From assembly GCF_001905905.1 (NCBI RefSeq), contig NZ_LIVT01000016.1, forward strand, positions 46,889-110,888: 64,000 nucleotides of DNA, given 5' to 3'. How positions within the stretch are numbered: the first letter of the stretch is position 1; each line of letters starts with the position of its first letter. Origin of the DNA: Streptomyces sp. CB02366 (GTDB lineage Bacteria > Actinomycetota > Actinomycetes > Streptomycetales > Streptomycetaceae). This document shows positions 17,452-24,799 of this stretch, piece after piece. The notes under the pieces are model-generated. The model did no database searches. It saw only the letters and a list, made by a program, of their open reading frames with translations, and was not told the origin of the DNA. Position numbers and translations under genes: made by a program.

Positions 17452-17453
17452 GA

Positions 17454-17570
17454 GCGCACCGCGTACGCCCGCGCACGGGCCGGCCGGGGGTCACCGGCAG
17501 CGCACCGCGTACGCCCGCGCGCAGGCGGGTCCGGGGCGGAGTCGCGCACCTCGCACGCCCGCGCACGAGC
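17454..17570. repeat. Three imperfect direct repeats spaced about 45 bp
   Basis: Copies of a roughly 20-bp motif built on GCGCACCGCGTACGCCCGCG begin at 17454, 17500 and 17544, the last one with changes. They fill the gap between the Mut7-C gene and the SDR gene, immediately upstream of the SDR promoter region, and could be operator-like or simply slippage products. Confidence 0.55.
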
Positions 17571-17630
17571 CGGTCCGCGAGGCGCGCCTATCCTTTCCCC
17601 GTACCCGATCAGCAGTCCGAGGAGATCGCC

Positions 17631-18389
17631 ATGGCCGCCACCCCCATCGCCGTCGTCACCGGCGCGAGCAGCGGCATCGGCGCCGCGACCGCCCGTACGC
17701 TGGCCGCCGCCGGGTTCCGGGTCGTGCTGACCGCCCGCCGCAAGGACCGCATCGAGGCGCTCGCGGCCGAGCTGAACGAGGCCGGGCTCCAGGCGACGGC
17801 GTACCCGCTGGACGTCACCGACCGGGCGGCGGTCGACGAGTTCGCCACCGCGTTCCGCACCCTCGCCGTCCTCGTCAACAACGCGGGCGGGGCGCTCGGG
17901 GCCGACCCGGTGGCGACCGGCGACCCGGCGGACTGGCGGCAGATGTACGAGACCAACGTCATCGGCACCCTCAACGTGACGCAGGCCCTGCTGCCCGCCC
18001 TCACCGCGAGCGGCGACGGCACGATCGTGATCCTCTCCTCCACCGCGGCCCTCTCCTCCTACGAGGGCGGCGGCGGTTACGTGGCGGCCAAGCACGGCGA
18101 ACACGTCCTGGCCGAGACCCTGCGGCTGGAGATCGTCGGCACCCCGGTCCGGGTCATCGAGGTGGCCCCCGGCATGGTCAGGACCGAGGAGTTCGCCACC
18201 ACCCGCTTCCGGGGCGACACGGAGAAGGCCGCCAAGGTCTACGCGGGCGTCGACGCCCCGCTGACCGCCGAGGACGTGGCCGACACGATCGGCTGGGCGG
18301 TCTCCCGCCCCAGCCACGTCAACATCGACCTGCTGGTGGTCCGCCCCCGAGCCCAGGCGTCCAACACGAAGGTCCACCGGGAGCTCTGA
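17631..18389 (+). CDS. Short-chain dehydrogenase/reductase (SDR)
   Basis: A 252-residue classical SDR, NAD(P)-dependent oxidoreductase. The dinucleotide motif TGASSGIG is at residues 10-17 and NNAG follows. The catalytic tetrad includes Ser in ILSSTAALSS and Tyr/Lys in YVAAK. The loop VAPGMVRTEEF follows the catalytic helix. A clear ribosome-binding site (GAGGAG) lies 6 bases before ATG 17631. It resembles YdfG/serine-3-dehydrogenase-like SDRs, but the substrate cannot be read from sequence. It is monocistronic, with a terminator right behind it. Confidence 0.9.
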   Translation: MAATPIAVVTGASSGIGAATARTLAAAGFRVVLTARRKDRIEALAAELNEAGLQATAYPLDVTDRAAVDEFATAFRTLAVLVNNAGGALGADPVATGDPADWRQMYETNVIGTLNVTQALLPALTASGDGTIVILSSTAALSSYEGGGGYVAAKHGEHVLAETLRLEIVGTPVRVIEVAPGMVRTEEFATTRFRGDTEKAAKVYAGVDAPLTAEDVADTIGWAVSRPSHVNIDLLVVRPRAQASNTKVHREL

Positions 18390-18400
18390 GCGCACGGCCG

Positions 18401-18430
18401 GCGCCCCCGCCAGGAAGAAAGCGGGGGCGC
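18401..18430 (+). terminator. Terminator of the SDR gene
   Basis: A perfect 10-base inverted repeat, GCGCCCCCGC / GCGGGGGCGC, around a 10-base A-rich loop, 12 bases after the SDR stop codon. The rest of the gap to 18772 shows no supportable gene; its last 130 bp presumably carry the promoter of the homing endonuclease gene. Confidence 0.85.
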
Positions 18431-18772
18431 GCCGCCGCCCCGGCCACCGGAAGCCGCCCGGGCACCGCCCCGGCCGGGCCCTCGGTCCGTCTTGGGAGCG
18501 ACGGGAACGCCGGACTGCGGGACGCACCGGGGGGGCGCAGCCGGAGCACGGCGTGGGCGGCCGACAGCCCGCCCCGGGGCGCGGCCGGGCCTGGATACGG
18601 CCCCGTGGTCACCGTCATGCCTCGCAGCCACTCGTGCGGGTGAAGGCTTCGTATCGTCTGCGTGTCTCGGGGCCTCTCTGCCTAGCGTCGGCCGCACCCG
18701 TACACCAGCACGGCCCCCGGGCAGGATGGCTGTCCCGACCGAGGGCCTGTCCACAAGGAAGTAGGGCTTCCC

Positions 18773-19666
18773 GTGGTTGAGCACGACACTAGCGCGCCCG
18801 CACTGTTCGAAATCGGTGATCTTCCCCCCGCCCCCACCGGGGGGCCCGCGTTCATGGATCTGGAGCACCCCGAGTACGCCTACATGTTCGGCTTCCTCCA
18901 GGCCGACGGCCACCTCGCGCAGGGCACCGGTCGCCAGGGGCGTCTGACGGTGGAGATCAGCGTCCGGGACATCGGCGTACTGCACGAGTTCCAGCGCCTG
19001 ACTCCGTACAACAGCAGCATCACCGAGCGCGTGCGGTCCACGAACTTCTCCCGGGAACACCACTCGGCCATCTGGACCCTGTGTAACCAAGAAGCCCGGG
19101 CGACGATCAACGGGCTGGGCCTTCCCTACGGCCGGAAGTGCAAGAAGATCACCCCGCCCCGGGTGGAGTTCTCCCGTCGGGACTACCTCCGGGGCCTCAT
19201 CGACGCCGACGGCTCGGTCGGGCACACCGGGCAGGGGCTCCCCTTCGTCTCGCTGACCACCGCGAGCGCCGCTGTCGGCGCGTACCTCTGCAGGTACGCC
19301 AAGGCGGTGACGGGGGCTGCCCGGCAGATCCGGCGCAATACCCGGGACGGGGTCTACAACGTGGTCTACACGAAAGAGGCGGCGACCCAACTGGCCGGGC
19401 ACCTCTACTATCCGGGCTGTCTGTCCCTCACCCGCAAGCAGACGGCGGCCGCTTCCCTGGCGGCCTGGAAGCGGCCGGCGGAGATGGCCGTCCGTACTCC
19501 GGGACGACGGTGGAAGCCCTGGGAGGACCGCGCGCTGCTGGCCCATGACGACGCCCAAGCCGCCGCGGCCGAACTGGGCCGCAGCGAAGCCTCCTGCTCC
19601 GTACGTCTGTGGCGGCTGAAGACCGGCAAGGTGCGACGCCCCGAAGACGCTCCCTGCGGCCCGTAG
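18773..19666 (+). CDS. Free-standing LAGLIDADG homing endonuclease with C-terminal Myb/SANT-like tail
   Basis: A 297-residue protein with two LAGLIDADG motifs, FGFLQADG (39-46) and LRGLIDADG (139-147), about 100 residues apart. Both metal-binding aspartates are present (Asp45, Asp146), so it should be an active monomeric DNA endonuclease cutting a long site. Residues 247-285 (RRWKPWEDRALL, then SCSVRLWRLKTG) resemble a Myb/SANT-type DNA-binding segment. GTG 18773 has AAGGAAG upstream at moderate distance. It is not embedded in an intein or a recognisable intron. It lies tail to tail with rtcB, which is intact. A maturase or domesticated role remains possible. Confidence 0.87.
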   Translation: MVEHDTSAPALFEIGDLPPAPTGGPAFMDLEHPEYAYMFGFLQADGHLAQGTGRQGRLTVEISVRDIGVLHEFQRLTPYNSSITERVRSTNFSREHHSAIWTLCNQEARATINGLGLPYGRKCKKITPPRVEFSRRDYLRGLIDADGSVGHTGQGLPFVSLTTASAAVGAYLCRYAKAVTGAARQIRRNTRDGVYNVVYTKEAATQLAGHLYYPGCLSLTRKQTAAASLAAWKRPAEMAVRTPGRRWKPWEDRALLAHDDAQAAAAELGRSEASCSVRLWRLKTGKVRRPEDAPCGP

Positions 19667-19673
19667 GCGGCGG

Positions 19674-19712
19674 GGCGAGGGGCGTACCGCCGTCGACGGG
19701 GCGCCCCTCGCC
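19674..19712. terminator. Bidirectional terminator between the homing endonuclease gene and rtcB
   Basis: GGCGAGGGGCG (19674-19684) pairs with CGCCCCTCGCC (19702-19712) around a 17-base spacer that can itself fold. It abuts the rtcB stop codon and starts just after the endonuclease stop. Confidence 0.75.
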
Positions 19713-20906
19713 TCAGCCCTTGATGCAGATGACCTGCTTGAGCTTGGCGACGACCTCGACCAGGTCCCGCTGCTGCTCCATGACCTGCTCGATCGGCTTG
19801 TAAGCGGCCGGGATCTCGTCCAGCACGCCGGAGTCCTTGCGGCACTCCACACCGCGCGTCTGCTCCTCCAGGTCGCGTACCGTGAACCGGCGCTTAGCAG
19901 CGCCCCGGCTCATCCGGCGACCGGCCCCGTGGGAGGCCGAGTTGAACGCCAGCTCGTTGCCGAGCCCCTTCACGATGTACGAGCTGGTGCCCATCGAGCC
20001 GGGGATGATCCCGTAGTCGCCGGATCCCGCCCGGATCGCGCCTTTGCGCGTGACCAGCAGATCCATCCCGTCGTACCTTTCCTCCGCCACGTAGTTGTGG
20101 TGGCAGGAGATCTCCTGCTCGAAGACCGGCTTCGCCTTCTTGAACTCCCTGCGGACCACGTCCTTGAAGAGCGCCATCATGATCGCCCGGTTGTACTTGG
20201 CGTACTCCTGCGCCCAGTAGAGGTCGTTCCGGTAGTCCGCCATCTGCGGGGTGTCCGAGATGAAGACCGCGAGGTCCCGGTCGATAACGCCCTGGTTGTG
20301 CGGGAGCTTCTGCGCGATGCCGATGTGGTGCTCGGCGAGTTCCTTGCCGATGTTGCGGGAGCCGGAGTGAAGCATCAACCACACCGCCCCCTCGCCGTCG
20401 AGGCAGAACTCGATCATGTGGTTGCCCGAGCCCAGCGTTCCCATCTGCTTCGTGGCACGCTCCCGGCGGAATCTGACCGCGTCGGCGATCCCCCCGAACC
20501 GCCCCCAGAAGTCGTCCCATCCCGCCGTCGGGAAGCCGTGCAGCCGTCCCGGGTCCACCGCGTCGTCATGCATCCCGCGGCCGACCGGAATGGCCTGCTC
20601 GATCCTGGAGCGGAGGCGGGAGAGGTCGCCCGGCAGGTCGTTGGCGGTGAGGGAGGTCTTCACCGCCGACATCCCGCAGCCGATGTCCACGCCCACCGCC
20701 GCCGGGCACACCGCCCCGTGCATCGCGATGACCGAGCCGACCGTCGCCCCCTTGCCGAAGTGGACGTCCGGCATGACGGCGAGGCCCTTGATCCACGGCA
20801 GCGTGGAGACGTTGCGCAGCTGCTGCATCGCGCCCTCCTCGACCGTCGCCGGGTCCGCCCACATCCGGATGGGGACCTTCGCCCCCGGTATCTCTACGTA
20901 CGACAT
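19713..20906 (-). CDS. rtcB: RtcB family RNA-splicing ligase
   Basis: A 397-residue tRNA-splicing/RNA-repair ligase that joins 2',3'-cyclic phosphate or 3'-phosphate to 5'-OH ends using GTP and Mn2+. Metal and guanylylation elements are all visible: MPDVHFGKG, VGVDIGCGMSA (Asp and Cys ligands), GSGNHM, MLHSGSRNIG, SCHHNY, and the guanylylated-His region NSASHGAGR. ATG 20906 has GAGGAG just upstream. No intein interrupts it. No archease or RtcA/RtcR gene is visible nearby; its closest neighbour is the convergent homing endonuclease. Confidence 0.96.
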   Translation of the reverse strand: MSYVEIPGAKVPIRMWADPATVEEGAMQQLRNVSTLPWIKGLAVMPDVHFGKGATVGSVIAMHGAVCPAAVGVDIGCGMSAVKTSLTANDLPGDLSRLRSRIEQAIPVGRGMHDDAVDPGRLHGFPTAGWDDFWGRFGGIADAVRFRRERATKQMGTLGSGNHMIEFCLDGEGAVWLMLHSGSRNIGKELAEHHIGIAQKLPHNQGVIDRDLAVFISDTPQMADYRNDLYWAQEYAKYNRAIMMALFKDVVRREFKKAKPVFEQEISCHHNYVAEERYDGMDLLVTRKGAIRAGSGDYGIIPGSMGTSSYIVKGLGNELAFNSASHGAGRRMSRGAAKRRFTVRDLEEQTRGVECRKDSGVLDEIPAAYKPIEQVMEQQRDLVEVVAKLKQVICIKG

Positions 20907-21002
20907 AACTCCTCGATTCCCCCGAAAAGACATAAAGCGCAATACCGGTGCCAAGATCGGCAAACCCGTCGGCCGACCGGCATCCACGGCGGCGCGTGCG
21001 AT

Positions 21003-21013
21003 ACACATTGTGT
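21003..21013. promoter_or_regulatory. Small palindrome in the rtcB/lipoprotein divergent promoter region
   Basis: ACACATTGTGT is a perfect 5-1-5 inverted repeat about midway between the divergent starts of rtcB (20906) and the lipoprotein (21070). A GC hairpin (21020-21035) follows. It could be an operator; no known regulator's site is recognised. Confidence 0.3.
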
Positions 21014-21069
21014 CCATCGGCCGCCCTCGGGCGGCAACACGTTTTCCGTACCGAAGGGAGGCTGGGACG

Positions 21070-21891
21070 GTGCGACACAAGGCGTACGTACCCGGCGTCG
21101 CGCTTCTCGCGGCACTCGTCGTCGGCTGCAGCGCCGAGGGCGGCGGTGACGCGCACGGCGCCGACGGCAAACCGGGCGGACCGGTGGTCTCCCCCGCCCC
21201 TCCGGGCAGGTACCTGACCCTGCCCGCGCCGTGCCGTGCCGTGCCGCGCCCCCTGCTGAAGGACCTGCTGCCGGGCGCGGCGGAGCTTCCGGCGGACCAG
21301 CAGGAGAAGGCGCTCCGGGGGTCGGCGGCCGTCACGTACGACACCGACCGCAAGGTGGGCTGCAGCTGGAAGGCGGACGCGCCGAGCGCCACCCGCAGCC
21401 TGGCCGTCGACTTCGAGCGCGTCGTCTCGTACGACCCCGCGGTCAGCGACGACGACCGCGCCGACGCGGTGTACGAGAAGAAGGAGAAGGCGGCGGGCCT
21501 GTCGTCCCCGTCCGCCCCCCAGGCGGACGTGGCCACGGCCACCGGCGCCCCGGCCGACGGGGGCGGCGGCGAGGGGAAGGGGGGCTCCGCGGACCCCTCG
21601 CCCTCCACCAGCACCGGCCGCGCCCCCGCGAGCGGCGGCCCGGAGGACGCCCTCCCTTCGCGCCTCCTCGACAACCTGGGAGATGCCGCGTTTCTGCAGG
21701 ATCTACCCAAAGGTCCGGGTTCCACCGCGCAGAACCACACCGTGAGCGTGGTGTTCCGCACATCGAACGTGGTCGTGACGGTCCGGTACGCCGAGCAGCC
21801 GGCCCTCATCACCCAGCGGCCCGACGGCAGGGAACTCCAGGAGAAGGCGCAGGCACTGGCCCGGAAACTGGCCGAGACGCTCAGCGAGTAG
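21070..21891 (+). CDS. DUF3558-like lipoprotein
   Basis: A 273-residue exported lipoprotein with signal peptide 1-19 and lipobox VVGC (Cys20). After a Gly-rich linker comes a DUF3558-like region with paired cysteines (LPAPC near residue 56 and KVGCSW near 98). A long disordered Ser/Pro/Gly insert (about 150-200) precedes a C-terminal strand-rich part (VSVVFRTSNVVVTVRY). GTG 21070 is preceded by GGGAGG. The next gene encodes a paralogue with the same layout, so the two probably arose by duplication. Function unknown. Confidence 0.8.
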   Translation: MRHKAYVPGVALLAALVVGCSAEGGGDAHGADGKPGGPVVSPAPPGRYLTLPAPCRAVPRPLLKDLLPGAAELPADQQEKALRGSAAVTYDTDRKVGCSWKADAPSATRSLAVDFERVVSYDPAVSDDDRADAVYEKKEKAAGLSSPSAPQADVATATGAPADGGGGEGKGGSADPSPSTSTGRAPASGGPEDALPSRLLDNLGDAAFLQDLPKGPGSTAQNHTVSVVFRTSNVVVTVRYAEQPALITQRPDGRELQEKAQALARKLAETLSE

Positions 21892-22087
21892 GCCCCCTGC
21901 CCGAGAGGCCCCCGCCGGCCGCGTTCCGCTCTCCGGGGCTCCCGGGGGCGGCGCGGGCCGGCCGCCTCCCGTCGTACCGTGGCTGTCCGGAAGACCCGCC
22001 GACCCGCTCCCGAGCCCGCCCGTCCGTACACCGCACGAACCGAGACCTCCAGCACCGAGAGCTCCGTGCCATCCGAGTGAAGGAACC

Positions 22088-22948
22088 ATGCACCGATCTG
22101 CCCCGCGCCTGTCCCGCATCCTCGCCTGCGCCGCCGTTCCGGTGATGCTCGTAGCCGTCGGCTGCTCGTCGGACTCCGGCTCCGACGGCAAGAAGAACGC
22201 GGGCTCCTCGTCGTCCGGCACGGCCCCCGCCAAGCCCTCCGAGCCCACCGTCGAACCGGCGAAGTTCTCCGACCTGCCCGGCGACCCGTGCGCTGCGATC
22301 GGGAAGAAGACGATCAAGGACCTGGTGCCCGACGCCAAGAAGAAGGGCGGCACGGCCGGCAAGTCCAGCGATCTCTCGATCCGCAGCAGTTGCTCCTGGA
22401 ACGGCCTGGACGACAAGGGCCTCAAGGGCTCGCAGTACCGCTGGCTGGACGTCGGCTTCACCCGGTTCACCTCGGACCAGGCGCTCGGCAGCGGGGCCGA
22501 GCGCGCCACCGCCGACTACACGAAGCAGATCGCCAAGGCGAAGGCCGCCGAGGGCGCCGAGAAGGTCGCCGCCGAGACCGCGGCCGGCATCGGCGAGGAG
22601 GCCACCGTCGTCACGTACGGCCTCGCCAAGACGGGCGAGGACTTCGAGTACGCCACCGTCGTGGCGCGCACGGCCAACGTGGTCGTCACCCTGACGTACA
22701 ACGGCGCGGGCTACGCGGGCGGGAAGACGCCCAAGTCCGCGGAGATCGTCGAGGGCGCGCAGCAGGCGGCCAAGGAGGCGGTCGCCGCGGTCGAGAAGAC
22801 CGCCGAGGCCGCTCCCCCGGCCGAGGACGACGACAAGAGCGCCGGGGGCGGCGCGAAGGACGACGCCGGAAGCGGCCGGAAGGAAGCGGCCGGCTCCGGG
22901 TCAGAGGACTCCCCCAAGGAGAAGGCCAAGGCCACGCCCAAGTCGTGA
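22088..22948 (+). CDS. DUF3558 family lipoprotein
   Basis: A 286-residue lipoprotein, paralogous to the preceding gene: signal peptide 1-25, lipobox AVGC (Cys26), and a Ser/Lys-rich linker. The DUF3558 core has DPCAAIGKKTIKDLVPD and SSCSWNGLD, giving one conserved cysteine pair. The C-terminal 60 residues are Lys/Glu/Ala/Ser-rich and low complexity. The repeated motif ANVVVTLTYNG parallels SNVVVTVRYAE in the neighbour. Both are probably surface-exposed; their role is not established. Confidence 0.85.
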   Translation: MHRSAPRLSRILACAAVPVMLVAVGCSSDSGSDGKKNAGSSSSGTAPAKPSEPTVEPAKFSDLPGDPCAAIGKKTIKDLVPDAKKKGGTAGKSSDLSIRSSCSWNGLDDKGLKGSQYRWLDVGFTRFTSDQALGSGAERATADYTKQIAKAKAAEGAEKVAAETAAGIGEEATVVTYGLAKTGEDFEYATVVARTANVVVTLTYNGAGYAGGKTPKSAEIVEGAQQAAKEAVAAVEKTAEAAPPAEDDDKSAGGGAKDDAGSGRKEAAGSGSEDSPKEKAKATPKS

Positions 22949-22950
22949 CC

Positions 22951-22971
22951 TGACGGTCCCGCGGGCCGTCA
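22951..22971 (+). terminator. Short hairpin after the lipoprotein gene
   Basis: TGACGG pairs with CCGTCA around a CG-rich loop immediately after the stop codon. The stem is short, so it is a weaker candidate than the others. Confidence 0.4.
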
Positions 22972-23162
22972 AACCGCAGGTCCCGTACGTGCGTTGGAGA
23001 GCCCGGCCCCCTCGGCGGCCGGGCTCCCCTCCCTCCCCGCGCAACGGAACTCGTACACATGTGCCAGGCTGTGCCATCGCCGGGCGTCCGAGGTTCGGCC
23101 GAAAACCAACGCCGGGCACGGAAGCCGGGTTCGGGCAGCAGAGGTCGGGGAGGGGATCGCGC

Positions 23163-24677
23163 GTGGCCGCGATGCAGCTGACACGCACGCACCGCATACT
23201 CATCGGGGTCGTCATCGCCGGTGCGGTGGTCATCGCCGCGATCGGTTTCGCGGGTTCCTACGCCGCCGTGCGCGAGCTCGCGGAGGACAAGGGCTTCGGG
23301 ACGTTCTCCCTGGTCTTCCCGATCGGCATCGACGCGGGCATCTGCGTCCTGCTCGCCCTGGACCTCCTGCTCACCTGGATGCGCATCCCCTTCCCGCTGC
23401 TGCGCCAGACGGCGTGGCTGCTGACCGCCGCGACGATCGCGTTCAACGGGGCCGCCTCCTGGCCCGACCCGCTCGGCACCGCGATGCACGCGGTGATCCC
23501 GGTGCTGTTCGTCGTCGCCGTCGAGGCCGCCCGGCACGCGGTGGGCCGGATCGCCGACATCACCGCCGACAAGCACATGGAGGGCGTCCGCCTCACCCGC
23601 TGGCTGCTCTCGCCCATCCCGACGTTCAAGCTGTGGCGGCGGATGAAGCTGTGGGAGCTGCGCAGTTACGAGCAGGTCATCAAGCTCGAACAGGACCGGC
23701 TGATCTACCAGGCCCGCCTCCAGGCCCGCTTCGGCCGCAACTGGCGGCGCAAGGCCCCCATCGAGTCGATGATGCCCCTGCGGCTGGCGAAGTACGGCGT
23801 CCCCCTGGCCGACACCGCCCCCGCGGGCCTCGCCGCCGCCGGCATCGAACCGGTGCTGCTCCCGCCGGTCGAGGCCCCCCGCCCCAAGGCGGAGCTGCCG
23901 TACGAGCCGCAGCCGCAGCCCCAGCGGGAGCAGGAGCAGGCGGGCGAACACCGGTACGGCCGCGAGCAGGGGTACGAGGGCGGCCCCGGGCAGGGCGGGC
24001 AGCAGCACCCCCACCCTCAGTCCCAGCAGCACCCCCACCCGCAGGGCCGGCAACACCAGGCGCAGGACCAGCAGTCCCTCCACCCGCAGGGCCAGCAGGC
24101 CCAGCCGCAGGTCCAGCAGCCCCCGTCGCTCCAGCAGGAGCCCGTCGTCCCGCCCACGCACGACAGCCCCTGGTTCGCGGCGCAGAAGCTGCCGGACACC
24201 GCCGCGCACCCCGGCGGGTACGACCCGCGACAGGGCGAGGGTCTGGAGCACGCCCCGGTGCAGATCCCCTCGGGCCCCGGCCGGACCCGGCCGCTGGGCG
24301 ACGTGGGCACCATCGGTGCGGTCCCGCACCCCCGCCGCGAGGGCGCGCCGGAGCGCCAGGACGGAACCCCCGAGCACCGCGAGGACGTCGCGGAGCACCC
24401 CGAGGAGCCCGCCGCCCCAGCCCACGCCCCCGAGGACGCGCCGCAGCTGGAGGAGTGGTCCCAGGAGGACGCCGAGTTCGCGGACATGGCCTTCGAGGTG
24501 TTCAGCGCGTACACGGACGAGCAGGGCGACTACCCGAGTGCGGAGGTCCTGGAGATCCACCTCGCCGACCTCCGCGACGTCCGCCACCCGCACTCCCGGG
24601 AGCTGCTCCTGCGCCTGATGCCGGAGTTCAAGCAGGCGTACGTCCCGGCGCGGTCGGCGGCCGACCAGACCGCCTGA
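23163..24677 (+). CDS. DUF2637 membrane protein with long Gln/Pro-rich tail
   Basis: A 504-residue protein. The N-terminal DUF2637 module (about residues 5-135) has four hydrophobic helices and begins MQLTRTHRILIGVVIAGAV. This family is common in Streptomyces and includes plasmid spread/transfer-associated proteins, but this copy looks chromosomal. A basic amphipathic stretch (WRRMKLWELRSYEQVI) follows. A disordered Gln/His/Pro/Glu-rich tail (about 240-430) then leads into an acidic C-terminal block (about 430-490). GTG 23163 has GGAGG 7 bases upstream; ATG 23172 is the alternative. Confidence 0.83.
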   Translation: MAAMQLTRTHRILIGVVIAGAVVIAAIGFAGSYAAVRELAEDKGFGTFSLVFPIGIDAGICVLLALDLLLTWMRIPFPLLRQTAWLLTAATIAFNGAASWPDPLGTAMHAVIPVLFVVAVEAARHAVGRIADITADKHMEGVRLTRWLLSPIPTFKLWRRMKLWELRSYEQVIKLEQDRLIYQARLQARFGRNWRRKAPIESMMPLRLAKYGVPLADTAPAGLAAAGIEPVLLPPVEAPRPKAELPYEPQPQPQREQEQAGEHRYGREQGYEGGPGQGGQQHPHPQSQQHPHPQGRQHQAQDQQSLHPQGQQAQPQVQQPPSLQQEPVVPPTHDSPWFAAQKLPDTAAHPGGYDPRQGEGLEHAPVQIPSGPGRTRPLGDVGTIGAVPHPRREGAPERQDGTPEHREDVAEHPEEPAAPAHAPEDAPQLEEWSQEDAEFADMAFEVFSAYTDEQGDYPSAEVLEIHLADLRDVRHPHSRELLLRLMPEFKQAYVPARSAADQTA

Positions 24678-24720
24678 GGTACGGCCCGGCCGCACGGCGG
24701 AGGCACGGCCCCGCGACACA

Positions 24721-24764
24721 CCGGAGGGCCGCCGCCCGGGGATTCCCGGGTGGCGGCCCTCCGG
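24721..24764. terminator. Bidirectional terminator between the DUF2637 gene and lysS
   Basis: 20-base arms (24721-24740 and 24745-24764) pair with a single G-T wobble around a GATT tetraloop. It is placed between convergent genes, and the stem reads CCGGAGGGCCGCC. Confidence 0.9.
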
Positions 24765-24799
24765 CGTACGGGGCTCCGAGCGCCCGTCCGGGCGCGCCG

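Noticed and set aside
19713..20906. Intein inside rtcB as the source of the homing endonuclease
   Set aside because: RtcB is continuous at family length with all motifs, and the endonuclease gene is separate and on the opposite strand.
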